64,000 bases of DNA from VRUE01 sp963718775 (GTDB lineage Bacteria > Actinomycetota > Thermoleophilia > Solirubrobacterales > 70-9): positions 1,302,001 through 1,366,000 of the forward strand of contig OY970377.1 of NCBI GenBank assembly GCA_963718775.1, written 5' to 3'. Positions within the stretch are counted from its first letter, which is position 1. Each line of letters begins with the position of its first letter. This document shows, piece after piece, positions 1 through 8,705 of the stretch. Under the pieces are notes generated by a model. That model worked only from the letters and a program-made list of their open reading frames with translations, did not search any database and was not told the origin of the DNA. The position numbers and the translations under genes are program-made.

Positions 1-1505
1 GTTCTACATCTTCTGGCCCTTCCTGCTGATGCTCGGGCTGCACTTCGTCCCCGAGGTCGAAGTCGACCACCGGGGCGCGCCTGCGGCTCGCCGGCGTCAC
101 CGTCCTCGCCGCGCTCTGCTCGGCTGATCCTGATGGCGATCCTCTACCGCCCCTCGCTCGATCCCTCGCGGGTCTACTACGGGACCGACACCCGCGCCCT
201 CGAGCTGCTCGCCGGCGCAGCGCTGGCGATGGTCTGGCCGAGCCGCCGCCTGCGCCGCAACGTCAAGCCCCAGGCGCGCAACCTGATCGACGGCATGGGA
301 GTCGTCGGCCTGGTCGTGATCGGGCTGATGTTCTGGCAGTCGAGCGAGTTCTCGCCCTTCCTCTACCGCGGCGGCTTCGCGCTGCTCTCGATCGCCACCG
401 TGCTCGCCGTCGCGGCGCTGACCCACCCGGCCTCGCGGCTCGGCCCGATCGTCGGCTGCCGGCCGATGCGCTGGATCGGCCAGCGCTCCTACGGCATCTA
501 CCTCTGGACCCTGCCGATCATCGTCCTCACCACGCCGCAGGGCGCCCACTGGCCCCGACCTCCTGCGCGCCGCTCTTCCAGGTCGCCGCGATCATGGCGG
601 TCGCCGAGCTCTCCTGGCGCTACGTCGAGAACCCGATCCGCCACGGCGCCCTGGGCCGGCTCCTGGCGCAGGTGCGAGAGCGGGGCGCTTCCGCCGCGAG
701 CGGGTGCCGCGCGAGGGCTGGGCGCTGGTCACGGTCTGCGCGGTCGTCATCGCCTTCGCGCTCGCCGGCCTCGCCGGGCGTCGGCGTCTCCAACGAGACC
801 AACGCGATCGGCTCGGCGACGGTCGCCAAGACGGTCACCGCGAAGGACGTGCAGCGCAGCCCGCTGGCGACCTCCTGCGAAGGCGGTCGTCCACATCGGC
901 GACTCGACCTCGGAGGGGCTCGTCTCCGAAGAATATTTGCCCGATCCCAGCCAGCTGATCAGCGCCCAGTACGCGCGGGTCGGCGCCACCACCGCAGCAC
1001 CTCGACGTCTCCGGCGCCCGCTCGATCTACGAGAACTTCGAAGGGCGAGCCCAACGCCCAGGAAGCGGCCGAAGCCTGGAAGAACGAAGGCTTCAAAGGC
1101 TGCTGGGTGATCGCGATGGGCACCAACGAGGCGGCCAACGTCGCCGCCGGGTCGGCCTTCACCTACGACGACCGGATCGACAGCATGATGGCGACGATCG
1201 GCGACGAACCGGTGATGTGGGTCAACGTCAAGTCACTGGAGACCAGCGGGCCCTACGCGGAGACGAACATGGAGGACTGGGACAAGGCGCTGCGCGACGG
1301 CCTGCGACCGCTACCCGTACATGCGCGTCTACGACTGGGCCTCCGACGTCAAGGACGACTGGTTCATCCCCGACGGGATCCACTTCACGTCGCCGCGGCT
1401 ACGCGGAACGCGGCGAGGCTGATCGCCGACGCGCTGCTCGAAGCGTTCCCCAACGACGAGCCACTGGCGATGGCCGACCGCGACGACTGCGTCATCTCGG
1501 CCTAG
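1..1505 (+). CDS. Acyltransferase-3 family membrane protein with C-terminal SGNH domain (5' truncated, frame-broken)
   Basis: Likely an OafA/YrhL-type integral membrane O-acyltransferase that acylates a cell-surface glycan. The window cuts off its N-terminus. Frame 2 (from base 2) reads hydrophobic FYIFWPFLLMLGLHF. The frame from 133 gives more membrane helices and the family-typical SYGIYLWTLPI near 490-530. The next frame gives AELSWRYVENPIRHG (about 595-650), which usually closes the acyltransferase domain. An extracytoplasmic SGNH-like domain follows, with HIGDSTSEG (about 890-920) as the Ser block and WVIAMGTNEA (about 1105-1135). The C-terminus ends at 1505. At least five frame changes are needed. 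They look like scattered single-base insertions, but true decay cannot be excluded for this non-essential gene. Confidence 0.7.
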
Positions 1506-1509
1506 CGTT

Positions 1510-1544
1510 GCTGCATTCACCGTTATATAGACGGCGAATGCAGC
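1510..1544. terminator. Bidirectional hairpin terminator between convergent genes
   Basis: A 14-nt stem (1510-1523 with 1531-1544, one mismatch) closes a 7-nt AT-rich loop. It lies between the stop codons of two convergent genes. There is no long T-tract. Confidence 0.6.
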
Positions 1545-1554
1545 ACTAGTCTCC

Positions 1555-2656
1555 TCATTTCACCTTCGTGAAGAACGCCCAGCGGTCGTAGAGGCCGAGG
1601 GCCGCCGCGAGGGTGTCGCCGCGGATCGTCGCCGAGCCGCCGGTGCCGATCAGCTTCGCGTAGTCGATGCGGGGCGAGTCGCCGCGCTGGGTCACCCTGA
1701 TGTCGCGCAGTCGGCCGGGCACGTAGGCGCCGAGACGGGATTCCATCTCGGCCTGGGTGAAGCGGAAGGTCCAGCGGTGCTGGGGCGCGTAGTAGTCGTA
1801 GGGGTCGTCGACGCTCTGCAGGTAGGGCACGTCGGGGGCGCCGAGGAAGCCGGACTCGGTGCGGCCGCCCGAGGAGGAGAAGTAGGTGGTCTGGGCGATC
1901 GCGCCGGCGTAGGTCGCCACCTGGTTGCGGGTCGCGCGCGACCGCCGCGTCGGTCCGCTCGCTCTCGACCGCGACGCCGCTCGTAGACCTGGGTGCGAGT
2001 GTCGGGATAGAGGTCGAAGCCGTCGCCGCCGACGTCGGTCGAGAGGGCGATCGAGCGCGAGGCGACGGCGAAGGCCCGCAGCGTCGCCATCGGCCATTCG
2101 GGCGGCACCTCGGACGGCAGCGAGCCGCGTGCGTAGTTGTTGACGTTGAGGACGTTGACGACGTTCATCGCCGCGCCGCTGGGGATCAGCTCGAGGGCGC
2201 CGCGGTAGACGCCGACGCCGTCGATTCGGATCATCGCGCGGCTGTCGGCGTGGAGCCGCTCGCCGCAGCGGGCCGATCAGCTTCCCCGAGCTGGAGAGCA
2301 GCCGCACCGAGGCGCCGCGGCGGTGGGCGGTGTAGGTGCGGGCGGGGTCGAGCTCCTGCCCGCAGGCCGCGGTCGCGCGGGTGAAGGTGACGTCGCCCGA
2401 GCTGGTCGTCAGCAGCACCCGGACCAGCGGCGCGCTGCGCATCTGGGTGATCCCGATCCCGCTGGAAGTAGTGGCCGAGGATCTGCCGGTAGCCGGCCCC
2501 GTGCAGGCCGTAGCCGTAGGCCCCGTAGGCGCTCATCCCCACTCCGTGGCCGTAGCCGCCGCCTTTGACCGTCCAGGTGACGGTCGCAGCAGATGCCGGC
2601 GCCGTCCCGGCCACGAGCAGGGCCAGCGCCAGGGCTGCGATCAGCGCTCGCCTCAT
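1555..2656 (-). CDS. SpoIID/LytB domain secreted protein (frame-broken)
   Basis: Secreted protein of the SpoIID/LytB family, which cleaves or modifies peptidoglycan glycan strands or activates amidases. The start at 2656 opens a clear signal peptide (MRRALIAALALALLVAGTAP, cleavage near ASA). GYGHGVGMSAYGAYGYG follows, a hallmark of the family. Later blocks in other frames are NVVNVLNVNNYARGSLPSE and the C-terminal VARNQVATYAGAIAQTTYFS with SSGGRTES, both typical. About three single-base frame changes (near 2460, 2260 and 1975) split it. Upstream, TATCCT at 2665-2670 (minus strand) lies 8 nt before the ATG with no Shine-Dalgarno sequence, so the mRNA may be leaderless. Confidence 0.85.
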
Positions 2657-2689
2657 CCGCGCCGAGGATACTGTCGGGCCGCGCCGCGC

Positions 2690-4051
2690 CTACGCAGCGG
2701 CGGGGACTGCAGAAGCCGAACCGCGCTCCTCGGCGTAAGCGAGGGGGACGGCGCGCTTCCTGATCGTCGCCAGACCGCCGCGCGAGGGCGCGAAGGCGAC
2801 GCCACGGAAGCGCCAGCTCTCGCCACGCCTGCTGGTCGGCAACAGCTCCACCTGGGCGAGCACCGTGCGCAGGACGACGTCCATCTCGAGATGGGCGAAG
2901 GCGGCGCCGACGCAACGGCGGCGGCCGCCGCCGAAGGGCACCCACTCGTAGGTCTCCGGCTTGCGGCCGACGAAGCGATCGGGGTCGAAGCGCTTGGGAC
3001 GATCGAAGAGCCGCGGGTCGTAGTGCATCGACGCGCCGTCGACGAAGACGGTCAGGCCCGGGGGCAAGCGCCACTCGCCAAGCTCGAACGGCTTCTTCAC
3101 CGTGCGCCCCGTTCCGGCGATCACCGGGCGGGTGCGCTGCACCTCGCGGATCGTCGCCTCGCGCAGCTCGCTCCCCCCTTCCCGGACCTCCTCGACCAGG
3201 CGGGCGAGGACGGCGGGGTGGCGGCGCAGGCGCTCGATCGTCCAGGCAAGCGAACCGGCGGTCGTCTCGTGCCCGGCGACCAGCAGCGAGAGCAGCTGGT
3301 CGGAGAGCTCCTCACGGGTCATCGCCGTCCCGTCCTCGTAGCGGGCCTGCAGCAGCAACGCCAGCACGTCGCCGCGCTCGCTCAAGTTCGGGTCGGCGCG
3401 GCCCTGCTCGATCAGCTGCCTGACGAGCGAGTCGTAGAGCGCGCGGGTCTTGAGGAAACGGGCCCAGGGGCTCCACGGGCCCAGGTCGCGTTGCGCCCAG
3501 GGCAGCGAGGTCAGCATCGAGCCGAGCTTGACCCAGCCCGGCATCCATTTGCGGAAGGAGTCGAACTCGGGCCCCTCGGCGATGCCGAAGACGGTGCGCA
3601 GGATCGCGTTGAGCGTGATCCGCATCATCGGCTGCAGGGTGGGGAAGTCCTTGCCCTCGGGCCAGGTGGCGATCTCCTGCAGCGCCTCCTCCTCGAAGAT
3701 CTCGGCGTAGCCGGCCATCCGCTCACCGTGGAAGGGCGGCAGCAGCAGCCGGCGCTGGCGCAGGTGCTCATCCTCGTCGAGGGAGAACGAGGAGTACGGC
3801 CCGAGCGTCCGCGAGAGGGGGTTTTCGCCGCCGTAGAGCACGTCGGGCGGCGCCGTGAAGACCTGCTTGACCAGTTCCGGGTCCGAGACGAAGACGGTCT
3901 GCCCGATCGACGGAAGGCGGAGCAGAAACGCGTCGCCGAACCGGCCGCGCAGCCGCGAGGAGCGGCGCAACCCGCCGGAGAGGAAGATGCCGGTGGCAAG
4001 CGGCCCCGGGAACGGCGGCTTCGGCGGCAGGTTGTAAGCGGGGGCGCTCAT
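2690..4051 (-). CDS. Cytochrome P450
   Basis: An intact 453-aa P450 monooxygenase; substrate unknown. The I-helix oxygen-activation motif AGHETT lies near residue 258, the K-helix ExxR motif is EVQR near 303, and the heme-thiolate loop is FGGGRRRCVGAAF with the axial Cys near 380. Length is normal for a soluble bacterial class I P450, which needs a separate ferredoxin and reductase; neither is seen nearby. The start is 7 nt after the stop of the upstream SDR gene, so the two are probably co-transcribed and may act on the same molecule. The pair faces a TetR gene across a palindrome-containing intergenic region. Confidence 0.95.
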   Translation of the reverse strand: MSAPAYNLPPKPPFPGPLATGIFLSGGLRRSSRLRGRFGDAFLLRLPSIGQTVFVSDPELVKQVFTAPPDVLYGGENPLSRTLGPYSSFSLDEDEHLRQRRLLLPPFHGERMAGYAEIFEEEALQEIATWPEGKDFPTLQPMMRITLNAILRTVFGIAEGPEFDSFRKWMPGWVKLGSMLTSLPWAQRDLGPWSPWARFLKTRALYDSLVRQLIEQGRADPNLSERGDVLALLLQARYEDGTAMTREELSDQLLSLLVAGHETTAGSLAWTIERLRRHPAVLARLVEEVREGGSELREATIREVQRTRPVIAGTGRTVKKPFELGEWRLPPGLTVFVDGASMHYDPRLFDRPKRFDPDRFVGRKPETYEWVPFGGGRRRCVGAAFAHLEMDVVLRTVLAQVELLPTSRRGESWRFRGVAFAPSRGGLATIRKRAVPLAYAEERGSASAVPAAA

Positions 4052-4058
4052 CGTGAGC

Positions 4059-4913
4059 TCAGCCCCGTCGCTTGGCTGCTCGTCGGGCCAGGCCCTGGAG
4101 GCCGCCGAGTACGCGCCAGTAGTGGGTCGGGGTGATGCGGGTGAGGTAGTCGAAGAAGTAGGCGTCGGGGCCGACGAGGATCCTCGCCTTGCCGGCGTCG
4201 ACTCCCTTGTGGATGATCGCGGCGGCGCGCTCGGGGCTGGTACGGGCGATCGCCTCGAACTGGTCGGCCATCTCCTCGTGGGAGCGGTCGAGCCCGAGCG
4301 GGTCGGAGTGCATGCGGCCGCTGCGGGCGATGTTCGTTTTCACCCCACCCGGGTGGATGGTCACCGCTCTGACGCCGCTGCCGGCGAGCTCGTGGCGCAG
4401 TGATTCGGTGAAGCCACGCACGGCGAACTTGGCAGCGCAGTAGGCGCTCTGATGGGGGATCCCGGCGAGGCCGAAGACGCTCGAGGTGTTGACGATCGCC
4501 CCTGAGCGCTGCTCGAGCAGAATCGGCAGGTAGGCGCGGACGCCGTGCACGACCCCCTCGAAGTTGATCGCCTGCAGCCATTCGTCGTCCTCGATCGAGG
4601 CCTCGGCCACGGTCGAGGAGAGCGCCACGCCGGCGTTGTTGAAGACGGCCCCGATCGGCGCGGGGGCCCACTCGGCCACCTCGGAGGCGAAGGCAAACTG
4701 GCCCTGGCGGTCGCGGACGTCGAGGGTGCGGACCAGCGCCTCGCCGGAGAGCGTCGCGGCGGTCTCCTGCAAGCCCTCCTCGTTGGCGTCGACGATGGCC
4801 ACCGGGCTGCCCTTCGCGGAGAGGCGCGTGGCGAGGGCGCGGCCCATCCCAGACGCGGCGCCGGTGATGACGACGGTCTGTCCGGCGAGAGGCTTGATCG
4901 AGGCTCGTGCCAA
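4059..4913 (-). CDS. Short-chain dehydrogenase/reductase
   Basis: Classical SDR oxidoreductase. The cofactor motif TGAASGMG is near the N-terminus, NNAG is in the middle, and the catalytic Ser (NTSSV) is followed by YCAAK (Tyr-xxx-Lys). The frame stays open up to a TTG at 4949, but I choose the TTG at 4913. An AGGAG lies 6 nt before it, and this places the 4939-4954 palindrome upstream of the ribosome-binding site rather than inside the gene (284 aa). It is followed after 7 nt by the P450. The P450/SDR arrangement suggests hydroxylation followed by oxidation of a lipid or steroid-like substrate; this is inference. Confidence 0.9.
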   Translation of the reverse strand: MARASIKPLAGQTVVITGAASGMGRALATRLSAKGSPVAIVDANEEGLQETAATLSGEALVRTLDVRDRQGQFAFASEVAEWAPAPIGAVFNNAGVALSSTVAEASIEDDEWLQAINFEGVVHGVRAYLPILLEQRSGAIVNTSSVFGLAGIPHQSAYCAAKFAVRGFTESLRHELAGSGVRAVTIHPGGVKTNIARSGRMHSDPLGLDRSHEEMADQFEAIARTSPERAAAIIHKGVDAGKARILVGPDAYFFDYLTRITPTHYWRVLGGLQGLARRAAKRRG

Positions 4914-4938
4914 TGCGGTCTCCTGTGGCTCGGGAAGA

Positions 4939-4990
4939 GGTACTTCCAAGTACCGGCGCCACGTTAGCAGGTCTGGTACTCGACGGTACC
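4939..4990. promoter_or_regulatory. Probable TetR operator region, two palindromes
   Basis: Two palindromes lie between the divergent SDR and TetR genes: GGTACTT-CC-AAGTACC (4939-4954) and GGTAC-TCGACG-GTACC (4976-4990). They share GGTAC/GTACC half-sites. This is the expected position for autoregulation by the adjacent TetR protein and repression of the SDR-P450 pair. Confidence 0.55.
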
Positions 4991-5031
4991 GGCGCTGCCC
5001 CGATCAGTCTGGGCCGCTACGGTTGCTCGAG

Positions 5032-5628
5032 ATGGAGCTGTCCGAAGCCAAGCTGTCGCACCGTGAGCGCCTCCTGGCGGCGCTGGCCGAGTCGATCCGC
5101 GAGAAGGGCCTGCAACAGACCCAGATCGGCGACATCGTCAAGCACGCCCACACGTCTCGGCGCACCTTCTACGAGTGCTTCCCCGACAAGGAGTCGTGCT
5201 TCATCGAGCTGATTCGCGCGGCCAGCGAAGGCATCGTGGCCGAGCTCGAAGCCGCGATCGACCCGACCGCGCCGTGGGAGACGCAGGTCGACCAGGCGAT
5301 CGATGCCTACCTCGGCGCTCTTTCCCGCGACCCGGCCCTGACCGCGACGATCTCTCGCGAGCTTTCGACCCTGGGCGCCCGCGGCGCGGCCCTCCAGCAG
5401 GAGGGAGTCGAGCGCTTCGCGAAGCTGATCGTGACGCTCGCCGCGCGGCCCGAGCTGCGGCGGGCGGGGATCGAGCCGGTGGACCTCGACACGGCGGTGA
5501 TGCTGACCGGCGGGATCTCGGAGCTGGTCGCCCGCGCGAGCCCCAACGACGAAGACCTCTCGAACGTCGCCTCGACCGCGAAGCAGGTCATCAAGGCCGT
5601 GCTCGCGCCACGCCCGGCGCAGGGCTAA
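5032..5628 (+). CDS. TetR/AcrR family transcriptional regulator
   Basis: A 198-aa one-component regulator. The N-terminal helix-turn-helix reads QQTQIGDIVKHAHTSRRTFY, ending in the TFYECFPDKES pattern typical of TetR helix 3-4. The rest is the all-helical ligand-binding domain. ATG 5032 is the best start: the longer open frame upstream is non-coding and runs through the operator. TACGGT at 5018-5023 sits 8 nt before the ATG with no Shine-Dalgarno sequence, suggesting a leaderless transcript. It faces the SDR-P450 pair and probably controls it through the GGTAC palindromes. Confidence 0.9.
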   Translation: MELSEAKLSHRERLLAALAESIREKGLQQTQIGDIVKHAHTSRRTFYECFPDKESCFIELIRAASEGIVAELEAAIDPTAPWETQVDQAIDAYLGALSRDPALTATISRELSTLGARGAALQQEGVERFAKLIVTLAARPELRRAGIEPVDLDTAVMLTGGISELVARASPNDEDLSNVASTAKQVIKAVLAPRPAQG

Positions 5629-5659
5629 AGACCACGAGGCGGTTGCCGATGAGGGGAGC

Positions 5660-6184
5660 ATGAGTCTGCGCTTGCCGGCCCTGACCAGGGCAGCCATCCT
5701 CTTCGCGCTGCTGCTTGCCACGGCCCTCTACTTCGCCCCGGAGCAAGACGCGAGCGCGCGTCGCAGCGTGGCCGTGATCCCGAACGGGACCTACGGCGCC
5801 ACCGCGCCGGGCGGCTACTACGTCTACTTCACCGTGCGCAACCGCAAGGTGCGCAACCTCGCCTTCCAGTTCCAGATCACCTGCCAGGCATCGGACGAAC
5901 CGACCAGCGAACAGCGCTTCTTCAGCTCGACCGAGGCGCCCGACGGCCGCACGATCCCGAATAACGGCAAACTCTTCATGCGCTGGATGGAGCGCAGCGA
6001 GGGCCGCTACGGGCAGGTCAGCGCCGAACTGAAGTTCGGCGCCCGCGACGTCGCCAACTTCTCCGCGATCATTCCCGAAGAGGACTTCGCCGGCGGGCCC
6101 GACGACACCTTCGAGAGCTGCGACGGCGTCGGCTCGCTGCGCTTCCACCGCGGCTCCGAGCTGATGCCGCCGGTCGTCCCCTAG
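5660..6184 (+). CDS. Secreted protein of unknown function
   Basis: A 174-aa protein with an N-terminal signal sequence or anchor (AAILFALLLATALYFA) and a basic start. The mature part is beta-rich, with two cysteines (ITCQASDE, FESCDG) that could form a disulfide, and repeated aromatic beta-strand patterns such as GGYYVYFTVRN. I recognise no enzyme motif. A good ribosome-binding site (GGGGAG) precedes ATG 5660. The stop overlaps the stop of the convergent membrane-protein gene by 4 nt. Confidence 0.7.
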   Translation: MSLRLPALTRAAILFALLLATALYFAPEQDASARRSVAVIPNGTYGATAPGGYYVYFTVRNRKVRNLAFQFQITCQASDEPTSEQRFFSSTEAPDGRTIPNNGKLFMRWMERSEGRYGQVSAELKFGARDVANFSAIIPEEDFAGGPDDTFESCDGVGSLRFHRGSELMPPVVP

Positions 6185-6603
6185 AGCTGCGCGTCGACGA
6201 AACCGGCGATCAGCACCAGCCAGCCGCCGATCTCGGCGACGATCAGGGCGATCATGAAGGCGTGCGTGCCGCTGACCGGGTTGTGGAACTGGTTGTCGGT
6301 GTCGCGCTTCCAGCCGTGGATCGCGTAGCCGGCCACGGCGGCGTAGAAGTAGAAGGTCATCGCGCCGGCGGCGAGCAGGTTGACCAGCGTGCTCCAGCCG
6401 CTCAGCTCGACGAAGGTCGCGACCAGCAGCAGGGCGAAGCTGTAGAGCAGCGCCGCCCGATGGGCGATGTCGACGTAGGGGTGCGCCTGGCTCTCCTCGG
6501 ACTCGGCGATCTGCCGGTACTTCCAGACGCCAAGCAGCAGCGCCCAGAGGAACATCAGCGCCGAGGCCAGCAGCACCGCCTTCGTGTCTCCACCCAGCTC
6601 CAC
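6181..6603 (-). CDS. Small four-helix integral membrane protein, unknown function
   Basis: A 140-aa protein with four hydrophobic segments (about residues 9-26, 48-66, 74-92 and 113-135). A short polar loop between helices 1 and 2 reads RQIAESEESQAHP, and an IHGWKRDTDNQFHNP loop precedes helix 4. No known family is recognised. The start is GTG 6603, preceded by TAGGAT at 6611-6616 (minus strand) 7 nt upstream without a Shine-Dalgarno sequence, fitting a leaderless mRNA. Confidence 0.7.
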   Translation of the reverse strand: MELGGDTKAVLLASALMFLWALLLGVWKYRQIAESEESQAHPYVDIAHRAALLYSFALLLVATFVELSGWSTLVNLLAAGAMTFYFYAAVAGYAIHGWKRDTDNQFHNPVSGTHAFMIALIVAEIGGWLVLIAGFVDAQL

Positions 6604-6622
6604 GGGGTCGATCCTATGCCCG

Positions 6623-6677
6623 AATCGTGCTAATCGACCCCATAATCGTGCTAATAACGCCCTGAATTAGCACGATT
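6623..6677. promoter_or_regulatory. Three phased copies of operator-like box AATCGTGCTAAT
   Basis: AATCGTGCTAAT occurs at 6623-6634 and 6644-6655, and its exact inverse (ATTAGCACGATT) at 6666-6677. Spacing is 21 and 22 nt, two helical turns, so all three face the same side of the DNA. The array lies directly upstream of the VOC gene. A 10/12 relative, ATTAGTGCTAAT, lies at 7164-7175 before hipB. Confidence 0.6.
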
Positions 6678-6695
6678 TCTGAATAAGGAGCCCGA

Positions 6696-7088
6696 ATGAG
6701 TTCAACCCCACTCGTCACCGGCGTCGACTTCGTCACCCTGCCGACCCAGGACTTCGACCGGGCCGTCGAGTTCTACGGCACCACTCTCGGCCTGCCCAAC
6801 TCGGCCCGCTACGGCAAGATGCCCGGCGCCGAGTTCGAGACCGGCACCGTGACCATCGCCGTGCTCGAATCAGAGGCCTTCGGCATCGAGTTCAGCCCCC
6901 ACGGCCACCCGATCGCCCTCCACGTCGAGGACGTAGAGGCCGCCCGCGCCGTGCTCGAATCCCGCGGCATCGCCTTCGCCGCCGACACGATGGACACCGG
7001 CGTCTGCCACATGGCCCATTTCAAGGACCCCGACGGCAACACCCTGATGCTCCACCATCGCTACGCGCCGCGCTCGTCCCAGGACTGA
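6696..7088 (+). CDS. VOC (glyoxalase/dioxygenase) superfamily protein
   Basis: A 130-aa single VOC-fold protein. It opens with VDFVTLPTQDFDRAVEFYGT and ends with HMAHFKDPDGNTLMLHHRY, the two signature strands of the glyoxalase I/bleomycin-resistance superfamily. Candidate metal ligands are His in ALHVEDVEAA and Glu/His near the C-terminal GNTLMLHH. The substrate cannot be predicted from sequence. ATG 6696 is preceded by AAGGAG at 5 nt. The three operator-like boxes upstream indicate tight regulation, possibly by the HipB protein encoded just downstream. Confidence 0.9.
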   Translation: MSSTPLVTGVDFVTLPTQDFDRAVEFYGTTLGLPNSARYGKMPGAEFETGTVTIAVLESEAFGIEFSPHGHPIALHVEDVEAARAVLESRGIAFAADTMDTGVCHMAHFKDPDGNTLMLHHRYAPRSSQD

Positions 7089-7124
7089 GGTAGGCGTTTT
7101 GTATTGATATTGCAACATAGAGTC

Positions 7125-7178
7125 TTTGTCTGTAGGTGTATGAATATCCAGACAAAACGCATCATTAGTGCTAATGTG
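7125..7178 (+). promoter_or_regulatory. hipBA promoter/operator
   Basis: An inverted repeat TTTGTCTG/CAGACAAA (7125-7132 and 7149-7156, 16-nt spacing) is followed by the near-palindrome ATTAGTGCTAAT (7164-7175). The latter overlaps a possible -10 box TAATGT (7173-7178), 5 nt before hipB ATG 7184. No Shine-Dalgarno sequence is present. The layout suits autorepression by HipB or the HipBA complex. Confidence 0.5.
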
Positions 7179-7183
7179 CTGAT

Positions 7184-7459
7184 ATGCAAACAAACGAGAG
7201 CGCTGACCGGGCGGAGCGATCGCAGCGCAACTGGTCGATCCACAATCCAGCCGATGTCGGCAGGGCGATCGCCGGCGTCCGCGCTGAACGAGGCATGACG
7301 CAGGCCGACCTCGCCGAGCAGATCGGCATCGACCGCGGCTACCTGGCCAGGCTCGAGGCAGGTGCTTCTCCGCTGGTTCTGGAGCGCTCGTTGCGCGCCC
7401 TGCGCAGAATGGGCGCCACGATCACCGTCTCCCTACCCGGAGACGATGGCGCGAGCTGA
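7184..7459 (+). CDS. hipB: HipB-like antitoxin, XRE-family helix-turn-helix
   Basis: A 91-aa DNA-binding antitoxin. The helix-turn-helix core is MTQADLAEQIGIDRGYLARL (about residues 38-57), followed by the usual LERSLRALRRMGATITV, as in HipB, where the C-terminus forms a beta-strand. It should bind its own promoter and neutralise HipA. Its stop lies 14 nt inside hipA, indicating translational coupling. Promoter boxes resembling those of the VOC gene suggest it may also control that gene. Confidence 0.9.
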   Translation: MQTNESADRAERSQRNWSIHNPADVGRAIAGVRAERGMTQADLAEQIGIDRGYLARLEAGASPLVLERSLRALRRMGATITVSLPGDDGAS

Positions 7460-8705
7460 CCGCCTGGGAGTCTGGCTGGACGGCGTTCGGATCGCCGAGC
7501 TGACTCCGGGTAAGGACGGCTCAATCGGCGCTCGCTACAGCGAGGAGGCGCTGGGCAGCTGGCCGCAGAACAGCCCTGTCATCTCTTGCAGCCTGCCCCT
7601 CGGACCGCGCCAACAGCCGGCCGTGTCCTTCTGCAGGGGGCTGCTGCCCGAGGGCAACGCCCTGCAGACCCTCGCCCACCAGGCGGGGCTGGCGACCAGC
7701 GACACCTATGGACTGCTCGAACGCTACGGACGTGACGTCGCCGGCGCCCTGATCATCAGCGAGGCAGAGCCGACAGAGCGGGAGTTCGGGGTCGAGAGGT
7801 ACAGCGACGAGTCTCTGCGGGATGCGGCCGAAGACCTCGGCGATCATCCGCTCGGGTCCCATGACGACAGCGAGCTCTCGCTTGCCGGGCTCCAAGACAA
7901 GCTGCTGTTGGTTGACCTGGGCAAGCGGGGCTGGGGTCGTCCAATTCACGGCCGACCGTCAACCCACATCCTCAAGCTCGACGATCTCCGCCGCCCAGGC
8001 CTGATCGACGCCGAGGCGGAATGCCTCCGGCTCGCTCACGCGGTTGGCCTGACCGGCATCGAGATCCAGCTCAGGACGGTCGGGGAGTCGCGCTGCCTGA
8101 TCGTCTCGCGATTCGACCGCGCGGCCGGCCGCGACGGGGTTCGGCGGATCCACCAGGAGGATCTCTGCCAAGCGCTCGGCATCGATCCGAGCGAGCGGGA
8201 TGGGCGAGCGAAGTACGAGGGGGCCGGCGGGCCGGCGCTGAAGCAGGCAGCCGCCCTCCTCGACAGCTACGCGAGTGACGTGGAGGCCCAGCTCAACCGC
8301 CTCGTCGCATCGGTGACCTTCACGGTGCTGATCGGCAACGCCGACGCGCACGGCAAGAACCTGGCTTTCCTTCACCCGGCCCCCGGAGAAATCGAGCTCG
8401 CGCCCCTCTACGACACGGTGCCAACCGTGCTCTGGCCGAAGCTGCGCAGGGAGGCGGCCATGTCGATCGGCGCCCAGGTCTCACTGCCCGACGTGACCCT
8501 CGAGGACATAGTCCGCGAGGCGCGGATCTGGCGACACCCGGCGGACCAAGCGGAGGAGTCCGCGCGCAACACGATCGCCGCTGTGAACGAAGCCCTCGAC
8601 CAGGGCGTGATCGAGGGCGGCTCGAAGGTCGCGAAGTTCGTCAGGAAGCGCACGCGGCAACTGCTCGGCAGGAAGAACCCGAGACTGACGGCGCCCGTTC
8701 CCTAA
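7446..8705 (+). CDS. hipA: HipA-family serine/threonine kinase toxin
   Basis: A 419-aa HipA homologue. In E. coli, HipA phosphorylates glutamyl-tRNA synthetase and induces dormancy. All signature blocks are present: the activation/P-loop region SLAGLQDKLLL (about 142-152), HILKLD with the ATP-binding Lys (about 172-177), HQEDLCQALGI (about 236), the catalytic loop GNADAHGKNLAF (about 296-307) and the metal-binding Asp in LYDTVPT (about 322). ATG 7446 overlaps hipB by 14 nt. The frame is open further upstream, but that part is antisense to family homology. It appears intact and active. Confidence 0.93.
   Translation: MARADRLGVWLDGVRIAELTPGKDGSIGARYSEEALGSWPQNSPVISCSLPLGPRQQPAVSFCRGLLPEGNALQTLAHQAGLATSDTYGLLERYGRDVAGALIISEAEPTEREFGVERYSDESLRDAAEDLGDHPLGSHDDSELSLAGLQDKLLLVDLGKRGWGRPIHGRPSTHILKLDDLRRPGLIDAEAECLRLAHAVGLTGIEIQLRTVGESRCLIVSRFDRAAGRDGVRRIHQEDLCQALGIDPSERDGRAKYEGAGGPALKQAAALLDSYASDVEAQLNRLVASVTFTVLIGNADAHGKNLAFLHPAPGEIELAPLYDTVPTVLWPKLRREAAMSIGAQVSLPDVTLEDIVREARIWRHPADQAEESARNTIAAVNEALDQGVIEGGSKVAKFVRKRTRQLLGRKNPRLTAPVP

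Noticed and set aside
2336..4135. 599-codon plus-strand open frame across the P450 region
   Set aside because: Antisense to an intact P450 and a SpoIID-like gene; no recognisable motif.
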